Shown piece after piece: positions 31,909-44,025 of a stretch of 64,000 nt of DNA (position 1 is the first letter of the stretch; each line of letters opens with the position of its first letter). The DNA is from Eurosta solidaginis. Taxonomy: Eukaryota > Arthropoda > Insecta > Diptera > Tephritidae. The notes under the pieces were generated by a model. It was not told the DNA's origin, did not search any database, and saw nothing but the letters and a program-made list of their open reading frames with translations. The translations under genes were made by a program, and so were the position numbers. The DNA lies in assembly GCF_040869045.1 (NCBI RefSeq), contig NC_090322.1, positions 192,571,477-192,635,476 on the forward strand. The letters are read 5' to 3'.

Positions 31909-32712
31909 TGTAATTACATGATAGATGAGGAGCATGATATTGGCAAAGGTCCAAACACCGTTGTGAGCATCCTACATTATTATTTGGAAACGTGTTGCAA
32001 AAATGTCCAAACAATTGTACTTTTCTGCGATAATTGTGCTGGATAAAGTAAGAAAAGTGTTATGATATCATATCACGCACTACCATTTTATTAAATTTGC
32101 TATTGACGGGGCATACTAAGTTTGCCCCAGATCGGTTTTTCGGTATTTTCAAGGCCAGGTATGCTATCACTAATATTGATACATATGAAGAGTTGCTGCA
32201 GTGCGTACAATCGTCACCAGTTGGCCATAATACAGCTGTTTTGTCGAAAAAAGTCGTTTGGTATGAATGGGATAGTTATTCTAAACCATTCTACAAGCCA
32301 CTTAAAGGTATTACACAATTCCGCCATTTTATAATGGACAAAAACTCTTTGAAAACCAAAAAAATTGCTGACAGTAAAGATGTTGAATCATTTCAACTGC
32401 CATTAATCCCAGTTGATGACACCATGCCCGAAATTATTCAATCAGTCGGTTTATATCTGCAGCGTCAGTGGTACATTTATCAGAATCTCAGAAGCTTGGT
32501 TGCAGACCCCACGAATGCGGATATTTTGGCTCTATTGTCATCGAAAAAAATGCTATCAAAAAAATCTGAGGATGCTTCACCAGCCACCAAAGTGGCATCG
32601 AAGGAACCAAAGGCTACATTGTCAAAACCTAAACCGAAGAAGTCTGTAGCTTCATCTTCAAATCAAGATCCAAAAAGAAAGAACTGAAGGAACCTGTGAC
32701 TTAAACTGCAAT

Positions 32713-34872
32713 AAAAACAAGTAAGAACGGGACTGTCTTCGGCTGTGCCGAAGACTTCATACCTTTCATGAATGGGGCTGAACAATAATCTTATCCCGTT
32801 CGTAATCTCCGAATAATCGGATGTATAAGATAAGAAATATATAGTGAACAGATCTACATACCTTAACGATTTTTAAGATAAATATAAAATAAAAAACAGG
32901 TAGGTACTTTGTGTGAGGATGCAAAGTTTCAGGTTTTTTGTGGTCTGCGTGTAAAAACTATGACTAGGAATCACGTATTTCAACAATATATGACGTAAAC
33001 GTAACTATTTGATGAAATTTGATGAATTTTGAAGCTTCTAGCCGTAAAAAGGGGGCAAAAATTAGAGTTTATATGGGGTATATAATATATATACCACCAA
33101 TCTCTATGATTTTTTCAGACAACAATATATGCTATACACGTAAGCAGTTGGTGAAATTTGAAGCTTCTAGCTGTTAAAATGGGGCCGAAATCGTAAAAAA
33201 AAAATATATATACTATATATATATACTATATATACCATCATATATATATTATATACATATATCACCGATCTCTATGATTTTTTGACACAACAATACATAC
33301 TATATACGTAAGCAATAGGTGATATTTGAAGCTTATAACTGTTAAAATGGGGAAGAAATTGCGCAAAGTTTCTTATCTGAACAATCGGTTGTACGGGATA
33401 TATACTATATATACCACCGGTATCTATGATTTGAACATATCTAAACGATTTTTAAGATAAATATAAAATAAAAAATAGGTAGGTAATCTGTGTGAGGATG
33501 CAAAGCTTCACATTTTTTGTGGTCTGCATGTAAAAACTATGACTACGAATCACGTATTTCAAAAATATATGACATAAACGTAACTATTTGATGAAATTTG
33601 ATGAATTTTGAAGCTTCTAGCCGTAAAAAAGGGGTCAAAATGACAGTTTATATGAAGTATATAATATATATACCACCGATCTCTATGATTTTTTCAGACA
33701 ACAATATATGCTATATACGTAAGCATTTTGTGAAATTTGAAGCTTCTAACTGTTAAAACGGGGCAGAAATTGCTCAAAGTTTCTTATCTGAACAATCGGT
33801 TGTATGAGATATATACTATGTATACCACCGATCTCAATGATTTTTTCAGACATCAATATATGCTATACACGTAAGCAGTTGGTGAAATTTGAAGCTTCTA
33901 GCTGTTAAAATGGGGCCGAAATCGTAAAAAAAAAATATATACTATATATATATACTATATATACCATCATATATATTATATATATATCAAAGATCTCTAT
34001 GATTTTTTGACACAACAATACATACTATATACGTAAGCAATCGGTGAAATTTGAAGCTTGTAACTGTTAAAATGGGGTAGAAATTGCGAAAAGTTTCTTA
34101 TCTGAACAATCGGTTGTATGAGATATATACTATATATACAACCGATCTCTATGATTTTTTCAGACCACAATATATGCTATATACGTAAATTTTCGGTGAA
34201 ATTTGAAGCTTCTAGCTGTTAAATGGGGCTAAAATTTGCGAAAATATATATATATATATATATACTATATATACCACCATATATATACTATATATACCAC
34301 CGATCTTTATGATTTTTTCAGACAACAATATATGCTATATACGTAAGCATTCGTTGAAATTTGAAGCCTCTAGCTCTTAAAATAGGGCAGTAATTACGAA
34401 AAGTTCCTTATCTGAACAATCGGTTGTGGGGGATATATACTATATATACGACCGATCTCTTAAATTTTTTCAGGCAACAATATGTGCAATATACGAAAGT
34501 ACATGGTGAAGTTTGAAGCTTCAATCTGTTAAATTGGGTAAGATATTACAAAAATCCTCTTTTCTGAAAAATCGGTTGTATGGAGGATATATGCTATAGT
34601 GGTCCGATCCGGTCGGTTCCGACAAATGTCTAATCAGACACCCAAATACACCCGCTCACCAAATTTTATCAAGATATCTCAAAAATTGAGGGACTAGTTT
34701 GCATACAAACAGACAGACGGACAGACGGACATGGCTAAATCAACTCAACTCTTCAACCTGATTATTTCGGTATACTTAATGGTGGGTCTATCTATTTTCC
34801 TTTAAGGACTTACAATTTTCGGTTTCGGGACGAAGTTAATATACCATTTCATTTTCATGAAAGTTATAAAAA
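32713..34872 (-). mobile_element. HINE-like element, family 3
   Basis: It is inserted on the minus strand. In element sense it opens TTTTTATAACTTTCATGAAA (34872 down) with a (GTCC/GTCT)n block near 34735-34715. Four to five diverged repeats of about 300 bp follow, each with GATCTCTATGATTTTTTCAG, ATATATGCTATATACG and TTTGAAGCTTCTAGC. It ends with the subterminal repeat ATTCATGAAAGGTAT, a hairpin with a perfect 9-bp stem (GTCTTCGGC, 32735-32755) and TTCTTACTTGTTTTT. The subterminal repeats (34851-34867 and 32759-32773) are inverted copies. Ends, (GTCY)n block, hairpin and terminal TTACTTGTTTT match families 1 and 2, though the sequences otherwise differ. It interrupts the TIR transposon directly after its AATAAA. 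Confidence 0.78.
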
Positions 34873-35031
34873 TCAAGAAAACATAAGGCCTCATCTCCAG
34901 AACACTTCTAAGCAAGTTAGTACTTTGTAGTTTTCACCACGTGAAAGAGCGTCTCAAAAACTATCGAAACCAGAAAAAAAAGTGGAAAAATTTGTTTTGA
35001 GTCATAAGCCACCTTTTCATAGGCCGGGTCA

Positions 35032-38000
35032 TATATTATCTTCGTTTCAACTTTTAGCTAACAAAATCGAGACGAAGGTGAAGATTATGCTTGAACTCGG
35101 ACACTTTAGCAAAATAATCTTCAACTACCACATGAACGCAAATACGACTGCAGTTACAAAATTAGTATGATGGAAGAAAAGCAATATCATCTCCTTGTCT
35201 ACGCCTTCTTCGCCATTCTTTCATTAGTATCTATATTTAAACTGACCCATATAAGTATTTAATACTTTAAACTTTTCATTTTAAACCTAAAACAATTCTT
35301 ATTTCTTTTTGTCCACTCTTCTTTCACCCTATTTACTCACCCTTTACTCACCCTTCATACTTTTCCCCCAAGTACATGTTAACTTTACCATAATACTATT
35401 TATTAGATCACAGATTTCTGACAAAAGAAAAATCAAAATCTTATGACAAATGAATCCCTTTCGACTGCAGCTAAAAGAAAACTTCATAGCAAAGCGGACT
35501 TTTCCCAATGAGAAACGTTAACTGTGTTAACAATATTATGGCACCAAATGTACTACAAAATTTAGTACTCAAACTTAAGTTAAACGACTGGTAGCTTTTT
35601 ATTCCACCTCCTTCCCCCTTTTTTCTTACGCTGAATGTACTTGCCCTGGCAATAATACATATGCATATACATATAAAACTTCCCGTAAGTTGTAGCGCGG
35701 TTTTAGTAAATAGTCGCTGTCAGGTGAAATGGCTGTCAAACGAAAAGCAATGCTCTCAACATAGCCACCATGCGGTTATCCAGATAAAATATTACACAGT
35801 GAGAAAAAATTCGACTATTCTTCTCACAATGACCAAGCCTAGTGTGCTAGTGAGATAGTTGTTGTGAATAGTTGACATGCCGAGAATTCGAATACCATAG
35901 AGCCGGGTACAGGCACAATGGTGGACGTACCACTCCTATGACTGGAAAAAATGTGGTCCTACTACCCAAAGACGCTGATTTTTTTGTTTTCTATCTAGAG
36001 GTTATTTACCTAGAATTTTGCAAACGCCCAAAATGTTAGATTTTCTTATAATTTTCTTAGCAGAAAAAAAAAGTTTTGTGAACTGTTTACCTACACTATT
36101 GCAGTGCTGGAAACATCCAGTGGAATATTAATTTAGGAACCTAAAATTTAGGCAAACCCAGGTAAAATTGAGAAAAAAAACCTACATCACTGGAAAGTGT
36201 AAGCAATGCAGTGCAAAGTTGAGAGGTTATAATTTGTTTGAGCATAATTTTCAACCTAAATTTAAATGTCAAATTTCAAAAACAAAAAAATTTGGATTTT
36301 GCATTTCATTTTTTAAATTAGTAAGTGCAAACAAAATGCGCCTGTGGATTCATAAGAGGTACCATATTGAACAGAGCGCTAGGATTCGTGCAGCATATAG
36401 AGTCCAATTGTTTATTGAATATTGTAGTGATGGTTTTAAATGGCTTAACTTTAATGCTGGCGATATAAGAATTGGATCCTTGATCATGAAATTAGCATTG
36501 CGATCGGATCATATTGCTTAGCGCCCCATCGCTGCCCTAAAATAAGCTATTTGGATCCACCAAATGTTATTCACAACATAAGGTTCAGCTTGAGATAAAG
36601 GCATCCGACCCTCTCCACGTGCTCCATGATGAACGGAAAAAAATCTATATAGGCTGGAGACGCTACATTTTCTTGTATTTCTATTTAGGGGTACTTTCCC
36701 TCCCTTGACCCCTGCCCTGTTGAAGCGTGCATATTACTTATATAATTTGCATAAACAAACAATAAATAAAAAACTCATACAAATAGACAACATTAGTTAA
36801 TTCGTTGTAGTTCTATAAAGAGAACAAAAGTAAGACTCAATTGTATGATGAGCGACAATATTTGGTGGAGATTGCTTAACTGATTCCAGGCCCAATGCTC
36901 AAGGAACAGACTGTTCCTATCCTTCCAATGGTACTCATCTCTGCTGCAAAGACTATGCATAGATCGCAAATGCGTTATATGTAGATTCCGCTACCAAATT
37001 ACCTCAAAATGTAATTTCGTCATTTCACTACCTCAAATAAATTCTCCTTCAACTCTTACCTCAGAGAAGAGAATGCAAGAGAAGCAGACACAAACTGAAC
37101 AAATGACGGTAGTCTGGTTGTTTTCAGCCGGGTATTAGATCGCATTCCTAAAATAATTTTCATGCAATAACCTAAAGGTTAACGCTGTTTGCTTTTCAAA
37201 TGAATGGTCGAACTTACATTGTCTAGAACGTTACCCAGACTAATACCGCATAACAGAGTATCAGTGTTACTACCATTTCATAGGTCTGGTGAAAATAAAT
37301 AGCAATTGCCAAACCGAAATTTACATATATCATTAGCCTGAAAGTTTCAAATTTGAAACATATACGAAAAAAATATCGCGTCACGACTAGCATATCCTAT
37401 GGCAAGCACTCTGCAGTCAACCTAAGAGCTAGTACCTTATTATTTTAAGTATATCCCACCACATAAAGTGCGTTCTAACGCGGCTTCCAAATAGTTTCCG
37501 GTACTAGTAAGTACCTGGATACGAAAAAGTACCCGGTTTTAAAAAAGTGTCCGATTCTTGATAAGAACTTATATCCGAAAAAATACCCTGAACAGAAATG
37601 CGCCCTGTTCTCAAAAATACCCGGTTATAAAAAAGTATCCGGATCCGCAAAAGCACCTAAGTAGCACCGGATTCTTCAAAAGTATCCTAAAAGAATACCG
37701 AAAACAAAGCTGAAATTATATCGAAACCAATCCCAATATCATACTGAAATAAAGAAATCTCGAAACTGTTCAATGAATTCAATGCTTTCAAACCTACATT
37801 TCATGCCTTGTGGTATTCAAACAATACCATAAGGGATGCTAGCAAAGTACTTGTTTTCTAGCTGTCATGGTTATATCTTATATTATTTTAATAACTGATC
37901 TGAATTGTTGTCGTACGGATTTCGAAAACAATACTTTAATAATCTGGAATAGTTACATCACGAAAAAAGTCTCGAAATGATGCCCAAAGAAAAATCTGAT

Positions 38001-38968
38001 ATAACCCGGAAATGCTTCAGTAAAAATCCATAAGAAATTCCGTGAACAAACGTTTGCTTCCCAACGTTAAAATAAAATTTAATCTGGCCACAGCGGCGTC
38101 CGTGATTCATTGTCGTGCTGATCTGTCCCGCAAAAATAACGACCCTCATAAGAACATGTGTAAAAATATTTTGACAGGTTTCGCTTTGTAGCCGCCGTCG
38201 TGAATGTAATCAGACCTATTCACTGCTTGCTTGTTGAAGCTCAGTTAGCTCTAAAAAGCTTTTTAGGGCATCTTGGCTCTAAGAGTTTCCTTAGAATGTT
38301 TAACTGAGATTTATCATAATATCCTAACAGAAAAAAGGAACAGCGCTTAACTGGAGCAAGTAAATGAAATTATGGGTTAAAGTGAACAGTGGATATTCTT
38401 CCTTTTTGTCAAGTAAGATATGCTCACCACTAAAAGCAATTCATTTTTTAAGGACCCTAAAAAGTTCAATGTGATTATATTAAATCGTACCAAAGGCTGA
38501 AATCATAATACATATTTAATTGGTGTTTGAAAAATGTACATGCTGACGAGAGATATCAAGGTCTATTCAATATTGATTTCCCAACATTGATATGTACAAT
38601 TGTGCTTTTCATTATTCCAACACCTTTTTATTTACACCTTTTGTTTTGAATGCATACAAGTTTAATATGTGTATAAAATTAATTTTTCCAGTTTGCGCTC
38701 TTGACATCCTTTCATTTTACTTTGTAGATGAATTGTTTGCTTGTGCCAGAATAACGCGCAGCTTGTCAGCCAACACAATTTTATCGCATTCTGATGTGCG
38801 CTGTTATAAAATGTCAACTTCAATCATGATCGCATACAGGAAGGGGAGACTTTGGGGTTTTGCATACATGGGTCAAAAATTATGTGCGACAAAGCTCAGT
38901 CGAAAGTATACAGCAGCGAACAGAAAACTTCTGTCAATTTTATTTTTAATTTTTTACGAAAAAACTTC
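35032..38968. other. Unassigned AT-rich DNA
   Basis: I see no supported gene in 3.9 kb. At 37515-37700 diverged words AAAAAGTACCCGGTT, AAAAAGTGTCCGATT and AAAAAGTATCCGGAT form a loose tandem repeat of about 25-40 bp. The 117-codon ORF 36168-36521 starts with CKQC and is basic but has no family resemblance. Confidence 0.5.
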
Positions 38969-39471
38969 TATGAATTTTGTAACTAAAACTATGCAAACCA
39001 ATCGTAATAACGCTTTCGAAAAAACTCGAGAAAATTTTACGATAATTTTGAAATTTTGTTTTTAATTCTCTGATTTTTTTTTTTTTTTTTTTTTTGGAGT
39101 GTGCAGTTTAGAAGCCGAGTAAATTTTAGGCTAGCAACCTTACACTTGTAGCCCCTCAAATTCACATAAATTTTAGACATTTTCTTTTGCGAAGGGTGTT
39201 TCAGACTTTCTGCCATATAAAAAAAAACATTCACACTTTGTGTTGAGAAAAATCTAAAACACCATTCGGAAATTGTCAAAAATCAATCCGATTTTTTAGA
39301 CATATATAACTTGAATCTTTTTAGACAAAAATTGTTGCGGTACAAATGTGCATAGTCAAAAAAGTTGAGAGAACTACAAATAAAAAGCTCATAATTTTCT
39401 AAAATTTTCTCGCATTTTTTCGAAATTGTTTTTGAGATTGGTTTGCATGGTTTCAGTGACAAAATTCATTG
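38969..39471. mobile_element. Foldback repeat with arms of about 85 bp
   Basis: The left arm from TATGAATTTTGTAACTAAAA (through ATGCAAACCAATC and TTTCGAAAAAA) has an inverted counterpart at about 39385-39471. The loop contains a run of 22 T (39074-39095). No TSD was found. The 157-codon ORF 38592-39065 runs into the left arm and is not convincing as a gene. Confidence 0.65.
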
Positions 39472-40660
39472 ACGTATTTTGTTTAAATATCGAAAATGAA
39501 AAAGTATTTAATTGACCAAATTTGAAAATAATTGTCAGTGCCATTTTTTTCGATTCCGTATATGTACAGTATCAATACTAACACTTGAAAGATCAAGTCT
39601 TCTGCAGCAAATCTAAAGTATTTTTTGCTGACTTGTCTTGTAATAGTTTTGTCCCCCTAAACCTTTTTCTGTACTCGTCCCTGCATACACCTTTATACAC
39701 TCATTCCACCATAAAGCAGGCAAGCCATTCAGTGTGACTTGTTCGTATTCCAAATTATAAATATGTATAAAATTTAAATACAAACGTACAAGTACCCTGA
39801 AAACTGGTGCGCCTCTAGTGCATTCAGGATCACTAATAGTTCGCCTTCTGTCTCTTTTACATGCTTCTAACTGGCGAATTTACCTTGGCGATGTGCTAGG
39901 TGATGAAAATTGTCCCCGTTGCATTACCTTTTATATAGTTCCGAACTAGATAAATATTTCCATTTAGAACTAGCTCCGAACATTTATAATTAATATCTTT
40001 GTAGTTCTTTTGTTGATTTTGTTGAGTTATTTCCGAACCAGGCCGAAATTCTACATACTGCTTCTAATGCGATTTTGTGTCCTTTTTCGATAGTTTCGAA
40101 CCACAGGAAATAATTTTAAGATGTAGGGAAAGAAAGCATACTCATAGTCGAAGTTCCTCAAAGCTAGTAGACGGATTATTGCTTGTTTTTTTTTTTTATA
40201 TATTTATGAAATACGTGTTAAATATGAAAACCCAAACTGTCGATTTATGAACTAAAGAAAATCTAGGCTCAGTCGAACTATGTAGTACATATTTGGTACT
40301 TTTGGTCTAGTTCTGAACCAGAAATTTTACCCACCAACAAATTTTCGTTTCATATTAAGCTACTCTGCAGATGAATGATGAACGCTTCGCCAACGGAATT
40401 AGCGAAGCTGATAGAAACCCTACTCTGTAGTCCTGTATCGTATTTTCTACTGAGTAAAAAGAAGGCATCAAAATAGCCTTCGTATGAATGACGTACCTGC
40501 ATTTTTATATAAACAAAAATTCTTGCCTGAATTTGCATTCCCGTTCTGTATTTCAGAAAGGAAACGAAGGCCAAGGAAAGGTAAGGAAACGCAAGGGGAA
40601 GAAACTAAATGAAATTTAAAAAGGTGAGAAATCAAAACCGAAGTTGGAACCGTAAAAGCG
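39472..40660. other. Unassigned
   Basis: AT-rich, with GTTCTGAACCAG and TTCCGAACCAG words scattered between 39940 and 40325, possibly a very degenerate repeat. No gene is supported. Confidence 0.4.
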
Positions 40661-40662
40661 TG

Positions 40663-41260
40663 TTATCAATTCGTTATCGAAGGGTTAATGGTTTGTTATC
40701 GGTGAGTCATCGGTTTGTTGTCGAATAGTTTTTATATGAGCATTATCGGCGAGGTATACATGAGACATCTATTTACCATCCATTAGTTATCTATAAGTTG
40801 TCAAAGTTTTCAATAATTTATCAAAAAGTTATCGATTATTAATCGATATGTTATCAATATTTGCTGTGGAAAAGCTATCGATTTGTTGTCTGAGTGTTTT
40901 TAATTTGTTTTCGTATTGTCAACTCTGCTATCAATTTGTTAAGTTTTCGATTTTTTATCGAAAGTTATGCATATGATATGAGAAAGGTATCAATTTGATA
41001 TCGAGAAGCTATCGATTTCTTATCGGAGAGCTGCCAATTAGTTGTCGGAGTGTTTCTTGTTTTTTTTTATCGAAGAGTTTTCTTAAAATTATAAATTCGT
41101 TATCGCAAAGCTGTCGAGCTGAATATTTTCAATTTGTATTCATGTTTTCAACTTTGCCATCAATTTGTTAAATTTTCGAATTGTTATCGAAATTTGTGGA
41201 TATGATATGAGATAAATTATCAATTTGCTATCTAGAAGCTATCGATTTCTTATAGGAACA
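40663..41260 (+). repeat. TTATCGAT-rich module, long copy
   Basis: Diverged repeats of AATTTGTTATCGA, GTTATCGATT, GCTATCGATTTCTTATCGGAGAG over 600 bp. The leading edge (CAAAACCGAAGTTGGAACCG, then GTTATCAATT) parallels that of 47595-47625. GGGATCATTT-type units follow directly. Confidence 0.75.
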
Positions 41261-41264
41261 TTTT

Positions 41265-41837
41265 TGGGACTATGTAGGGATCATTTGGAGACCCTTCTAG
41301 CATCATTTCTCAATGGTTTTCGGGCTCCTTCCGAGATCCGGTCAGGGTAATTTCGGGATTCTTCTGGCATCATTTCTGGATAATTTTCGGGATCCGTCTA
41401 GGATGATTTTCGGGATTCATCCGGGATCCGGTCAGGGTCATTTCGGAACTTACTCGAGACTACTTCCGGATCATTTGGATACCCTTCAGGGATCATTTCT
41501 GTGTGGTTCTCTGGATCAGTCTAGAATCGCGTCGTTGTCATTTCGGGACTATTCTGGAACCATTTGGAGACTCTTCTGGGAGCATTTCTGCATGGTTTTT
41601 GGGATCCGTCTGCGATACCGTCGGGGTAATTTCGTGGCTTTTTCCGGATAATTTTGATCATTTGGGGATCCTATCAGGTTAGCAGCTCATTTAGTTATTT
41701 TTTTTTTACTCTATTACAAAAATAAAATATATTGGGCAGAAAATTTTTTTAAACAAATCACTTGATGAGCAGGTTAACGTGAATAGCCCATATATTTTAT
41801 TTTCTCCTTGCGAACGAGGCCGCGGGTAAAGGCTAGT
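41265..41837 (+). repeat. GGGATCATTT / TTTCGGGA array with Helitron-like end
   Basis: Degenerate units contain GGGATCATTTGGAGACCC, CATTTCTNNATGGTTTTCGGG and CGGTCAGGGTAATTTCGGGA at about 50-150 bp. It is followed by CGAGGCCGCGGGTAAAGGCTAGT-type sequence with CTAGT at 41833-41837, a Helitron-like terminus. The SINE S1 tail lies immediately after. The 112-codon ORF 41313-41651 follows the repeat period and is not a gene. Confidence 0.55.
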
Positions 41838-41841
41838 CTAA

Positions 41842-41935
41842 TATAAAACAAAAATAAAAGTAAAGCGCGATAACCTCCGAGGAGATTTTAGGCCAAGCTT
41901 CTCTTCCAATTTTAGTCCTGCCCTTTCAGTTTGAT
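41842..41935 (-). mobile_element. SINE S1 3' fragment
   Basis: On the minus strand AAATTGGAAGAGAAGCTTGG, then CTCCTCGGAGGTTATCGCGC, then a TTTTATTTTTGTTTT-like tail, as in the complete SINE. The head is absent. Confidence 0.7.
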
Positions 41936-42681
41936 GTGTAAACAGTATGTGGTAATACAGAACGTAAGACTCAGATAAGTTCAGGTTTAAGTGAAGGCGT
42001 CATATGTGGGAATGACATGCTGTATGGGAGACTACGGAATGTAAGTGTAGTTTGTCTTGCGGTGTTGCCGACAATCTGTCGATTTTTTTATTGATAAAAC
42101 TGTTACCGAAGGCTTATCGATTTTTAATCAACCAGATGCCGATGACTTTTAAAAAAGTCTCCCTTAATTTTCCAGACAACACTCTGAAAAGATCTTATAC
42201 AAATCTCTAAGGCTTCCAACAAATAGCGCTGGAAACTGTTATTCCCTTCATAATGTGCAATTAAAATTTTGTACGATTTCTATAATTTACCAAACAATAT
42301 AGTAAAAAACAAATAAATTTATTTGTTCCTGGTAAAGCTAACTCTATTGTGGTCTGGCCATAACTACAAAACGAATTGCCTACCTAGTCCAAAGTTGCAC
42401 TTGTTGGCCGTTTCAATTCTATGCTAATATTATCGTCGCTGTTAATGCTAACTAAATGACAAATAAAGTCCCTCCAGCCACTAACTTATATCCATCATCA
42501 GGGGCGAATGATGAATAACTTACCAAGAGTCCCGTAATAAACTTGAAAAAATTCTAGGATGATCTCAAACACAATCTCGGAATAGTCGCGAAGAAGACAA
42601 GAAAATAATCTCAAAATAGTTCTAATACAGTCCTAAAATCCTCATAGAGCCACCCTTAAATCAATCGTAATATAATCGTCC
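41936..42681. other. Mostly unassigned, with small TTATCGAT and TCTCGGAAT traces
   Basis: A short TTATCGATTTTTAATC trace is at 42105-42120. Diverged CTCGGAATAGTC and CTCAAAATAGTTCT units at 42540-42670 resemble 48080-48130. No gene is supported. Confidence 0.4.
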
Positions 42682-42765
42682 AGGCCGCCGTGGTTTGGAA
42701 GTACATAGTATTCTTTCAAACCACATCTGTATACACATTTATGGCCCGAGGTTCGAGTAATGGTA
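42682..42765 (+). mobile_element. SINE S1 head fragment
   Basis: GGCCGCCGTGGTTTGGAAGT and GGCCCGAGGTTCGAGTAATG correspond to the box A and box B regions of the SINE at 28940, diverged. The body is missing. Confidence 0.5.
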
Positions 42766-43837
42766 TAAGTAAAATGAAAAACACGAAGGAAAAGAAAGAA
42801 AAAGTTTTTCGGGTAGATTCCAGGACTGTTGTTAGATCATCCAAGAAATAATCAACTCTTTCACGTCTGGGAAGACACAATAGAAAAAATCCTCTAGGGA
42901 TTGAGCATCACTGTTATAGATCAGGCCGTCAGCAAACTTGCAATCGAAATTTGATATTTTATTTTCCCCAGCCGAACTAGCGTCTTCCTCATTCAATAGT
43001 TATGAGCACTAACATCATTTTTTGTAGGCTCCGTTAATAAGTTCATGCGTATAAAAAAGTAAAAAGATTAAATAAACAAGTAGGTAGGTATATTAAGATG
43101 CCCGTTATTTACAAGCTGTTTTTGTTTTCATTCAGACTGAAAAATCTGTCCAAAATTCCTCGGAAACATTGTTGTAGAGCGTTCACTTTCGTATAAGATA
43201 ATCTCTGTCTTCTTTCTGTTTATCACGATTTAGACTGAAAACTAAAAATTTGGAAGGCATCTGACACAAAGAAACCCACTTGCTAAATACCGTACACCCT
43301 AATGTACATGCAGCGGTAAATATTGGCAACTCATCAAATAGTTACCTTCAGTTTTTGCTTTAAAAATAATCAGCGATACAACTAAGTGTGCAGCAGTCGC
43401 AAATGCGCTATTTTGTATACAAACACACACACACATACACATTCAAATACATATGCAATGATTCCCACTCAAATTATGCAAGGAGAAAATCACATCAAAA
43501 GCAGCATTCTTAAAAATTTTTACACATTTGCCACGTATGCCAATTCGCTTACAACCACTTCCTCGAATTGATAAAAAGAACTCATTGACACTGGTAGAAT
43601 GGAAAGTACACACATATGTATGTGTGTATGTATTTAAGTTTGCATGAAAAGATGTAGTATTTTACCAAATCCTAGTGCAATGTCATTTTCATTGTCTAGA
43701 CCTTGTCAATTAGCTGCAAATGAGGAGAGAAAAGTAGCAAGCTGTGTATGCAAGCTTGAGATTAGTCTAAGATGAGTCCGTTATGAGAGACCATGGAGAG
43801 ACTCATTGTACCCGTTTATGCCTCAATAGTGTCGGAC
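42766..43837. other. Unassigned
   Basis: (CA)n-like run near 43420-43445. No gene or element end is recognised. Confidence 0.4.
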
Positions 43838-44000
43838 AGGTTCTCTTAACACCCCAACGGGCACTGCCGGACAAATCCTTTTCCTATAGTCCTTCATACC
43901 CTTACGGGTATTGTCCGACACGTCCTCTCTCTAGCCCTACGGGTATTGTCGGACAAGTCTTCTTTGTTCGCCTATGGGTACTTGCTTGTCCGAAGCCCGT
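43838..44000 (+). repeat. Tandem repeat with TACGGGTATTGTCGGACA units
   Basis: Four diverged units of 34-47 bp share GTCGGACA or GTCCGACA, a CCTCTC/CCTTTT stretch and CCYTACGGGTA (near 43856, 43900, 43939, 43974). The array sits just upstream of HINE-like copy C. Confidence 0.75.
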
Positions 44001-44025
44001 ACTGAATGTACTACTGTTTTTTTTA

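Larger units (their letters stand above)
30619..32687 (+). pseudogene. Decayed transposase-like gene with one intron (DUF7869-like)
   Basis: From ATG 30619, MSVEEDFSEVFQTYFV is followed by a frameshift near 30680 to an acidic stretch and NKFISQDCCNNKCQKI (Cys-rich, about 30830-30880). Later come FLFVHACGRKRFENLLRHF, HGLANKPSTYARAF, LALPLPGRLPKFKDYRA (about 31280-31330, then a stop) and KPADYPCDCC. Near 31710 SFDFAQTVHYLVSPQQPG leads to the intron 31839-31908 and then CNYMIDEEHDIGKGPNTVV and LFCDNCAG (about 32020-32043). After one more break comes GHTKFAPDRFFGIFKARY (32111-32164), then a Lys-rich tail to 32687. I recognise this order (LPLPGRLP, FD-A..VHYP..PQQPG, DNCAG-NKN, GHTKFAPD) from uncharacterised cnidarian and arthropod proteins, which I believe carry DUF7869. 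Asp in SFDFA, CDNCAG and APD may be the catalytic acids. At least four stops or frameshifts disable it. A 3' AATAAA is at 32710-32715. Confidence 0.75.
30316..35031 (+). mobile_element. TIR DNA transposon of a poorly described family
   Basis: Left TIR 30316-30352 begins TGACCGGGCCTATAAAAGG. Right TIR 34995-35031, complemented, begins TGACCCGGCCTATGAAAAGG. They agree to GTGGCTTATGACTCAAAA with about three differences in 37 bp. Flanking TATG and TATA could be a decayed 4-bp TSD. The element contains a decayed transposase-like gene (30619-32687) with its own TATA box, and a HINE-like element inserted at 32713-34872. Removing that leaves about 2.55 kb, a normal length for an autonomous TIR element. 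I cannot assign it to a named superfamily. Confidence 0.8.

Noticed and set aside
36168..36521. 117-codon plus ORF with CKQC and a basic composition
   Set aside because: A single C-x-x-C without partner residues and no known relative; not enough to call a gene.
38592..39065. 157-codon plus ORF
   Set aside because: It runs into one arm of a foldback repeat and has no recognisable motif; composition follows AT content.
41313..41651. 112-codon plus ORF with repeated GSGQGHFG-like peptide
   Set aside because: It is the translation of the GGGATCATTT/TTTCGGGA tandem array.
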